Below, one piece after another: positions 63,060 to 64,000 of a stretch of 64,000 nt of DNA. The notes beneath the pieces were generated by a model that worked only from the letters and a program-made list of their open reading frames with translations, was not told the DNA's origin and ran no database searches. Positions within the stretch are counted from its first letter, which is position 1; each line of letters starts with the position of its first letter. The translations under genes were made by a program, and so were the position numbers. Source of the stretch: Ramlibacter sp. WS9 (lineage in GTDB: Bacteria; Pseudomonadota; Gammaproteobacteria; Burkholderiales; Burkholderiaceae_C); the NCBI RefSeq assembly GCF_003797765.1, contig NZ_RKMB01000011.1, positions 124,001 through 188,000 of the forward strand, given 5' to 3'.

Positions 63060-63753
63060 AGTGCAAAACCTGGAAGCCGGCTACGGCACCAGCCAGGTGC
63101 TGTTCGGCATGTCGCTGGCCATCAACGCCGGCGAGGTGGCGACGCTGCTCGGGCGCAACGGCATGGGCAAGACCACGACGGTGAAGTCGCTGCTCGGCCT
63201 GGTCAAGCCGCGCGCGGGCTCGATACGCTTTCGCGGCGATCGCATCGACGGCATTTCGCCCGACCGCATCGCGCGTCTGGGCATCGCCGTGGTGCCTGAA
63301 GGCCGCCAGATTTTTCCCAACCTGAGCGTGGAAGAAAACCTGAAGGCGTTCGCGGCCAACCGCCGAGCTGCGGCGAATGCCTGGACGCTGGACCGCGTGT
63401 ACGCGCTCTTCCCACGACTGCTGCAGCGGCGCGGCAACATGGGCGGGCAGCTGTCCGGCGGCGAGCAACAGATGCTGGCCATCGGCCGCGCGCTGATGAC
63501 CAACCCCGAGCTGCTGATCCTCGACGAAGCCACCGAAGGCCTGGCGCCGCTGGTGCGCGAGGAAATCTGGCGCTGCCTCGACACGCTGCGCGGGCAGGGG
63601 CAGACCATCCTGGTGATCGACAAGTACGTCAAGCGGCTGGTGAAGCTCGCGGGCACGCACACCATCGTGGAACGCGGCCGCGTGGCCTGGGCCGGGCCGT
63701 CGCACCAGCTCGCCGCCGACCCGTCGCTCTGGCATCGCTACATCGGCGTTTAG
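63043..63753 (+). CDS. Liv-type ABC ATPase, LivF-like
   Basis: Predicted 236 residues. Walker A is LGRNGMGKTTTVKSLLG, VVPEGRQIFPNLSVEENL is the LivF hallmark, then LSGGEQQMLAIGRALM and ILDEATEGLAPL. The start is TTG 63043 with a perfect AGGAGG 6 nt upstream, located inside the LivG-like gene (17-bp overlap), so expression of the two ATPases is coupled. The switch His is replaced: the segment after Walker B reads ILVIDKYVKRL where VEQ/VEHD is usual. Confidence 0.94.
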
Positions 63754-63773
63754 GCACGCCCTCAACAGGAGCA

Positions 63774-64000
63774 ATGGAAATGAACAGACCGTCTCGCATC
63801 CTCATCGGCGCGATCGCCGTCGCGGCTTCCCTGGCGGCGGCCGCGCAGCAAAAAGGCAGGCCGCCCGTCGTCATCGGGCAGACGTACGTGCAGACCGGAC
63901 CGTTGGCCGCGCTGTCGACCGAGCCGCTGACCGGCATCCGCGCCATGCTGGAAGCCACCAACGCCCGGGGCGGCATCCATGGCCGGCAGCTCGAGCTGCG
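63774..64000 (+). CDS. Second Liv-type binding protein, partial (runs off the window)
   Basis: The first 75 codons are visible. ATG 63774 (GGAG-like CAGGAGC upstream) or ATG 63780 starts a signal peptide (ILIGAIAVAASLAAAA), followed by PPVVIGQTYVQTGPLAA and GIRAMLEATNARGGIHGRQLEL, the Peripla_BP_6 opening. A second receptor after the ATPases suggests the importer serves two related ligands, or that another transport unit begins here. Confidence 0.88.
   Translation, partial: MEMNRPSRILIGAIAVAASLAAAAQQKGRPPVVIGQTYVQTGPLAALSTEPLTGIRAMLEATNARGGIHGRQLEL

Overview
High-GC DNA with the gene content of a betaproteobacterium, most likely Comamonadaceae (Variovorax/Ramlibacter type). The signs are repeated Bug-family (TctC-like) periplasmic binding proteins without permeases, a Burkholderiales-type porin, many LysR regulators, Liv-type ABC cassettes, and a JDVT-CTERM-like sorting tail next to a small CPBP protease. 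No rRNA, tRNA, CRISPR array, prophage or complete insertion sequence was seen. The window looks like an accessory catabolic region with several decayed genes.

Region 1 (1-6.7 kb): two lipoprotein tannase/feruloyl-esterase family proteins flank a Liv-type binding protein. A twin palindrome lies in front. They are followed by the stump of a LacI regulator, a porin and a LysR protein reduced to its DNA-binding half. Region 2 (6.7-16.6 kb): a FAD oxidoreductase and a Bug binding protein diverge from a LysR gene. Downstream is a tightly coupled operon (2-hydroxyacid dehydrogenase, altronate/galactarate dehydratase-like protein, aldehyde dehydrogenase, HpcH/HpaI aldolase, GlcD-like oxidase) that looks like a sugar-acid pathway. 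Region 3 (16.6-20.1 kb): a gene graveyard (tannase C-terminus and Liv ATPase C-terminus), a divergent thiolase, a Bug protein and a divergent TetR gene with a perfect operator-like palindrome.

Region 4 (20.1-50 kb): mostly single genes. They include a 2OG-Fe(II) dioxygenase, a PAS hybrid histidine kinase, a GH18-like protein, a frameshifted SulP-STAS-cNMP transporter, a 5'-3' exonuclease, MocR with LysE, a PEP-mutase family enzyme behind a terminator-like hairpin, an MBL-fold protein with altered metal ligands, a nitroreductase plus acyl-CoA ligase, Lrp plus a PLP lyase, a 229-bp nested inverted-repeat element, YihY, glutaminase, a lipoprotein glycosidase, exporters, and a binding protein plus racemase pair.

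Region 5 (50-64 kb) is the most coherent system. It holds two AraC regulators, an esterase with a JDVT-CTERM-like tail abutting its probable sorting protease, and a long operon. The operon encodes a two-domain 2-aminobenzoyl-CoA monooxygenase/reductase-like enzyme, an SDR, a 2-aminobenzoate-CoA ligase-like enzyme and a complete Liv ABC importer, and it continues past the window edge. A nearly identical 30-bp element lies in front of the second AraC gene and in front of this operon. The inferred scheme is surface release of an aromatic acid from an ester, uptake by the ABC importer, CoA activation and aerobic dearomatisation.
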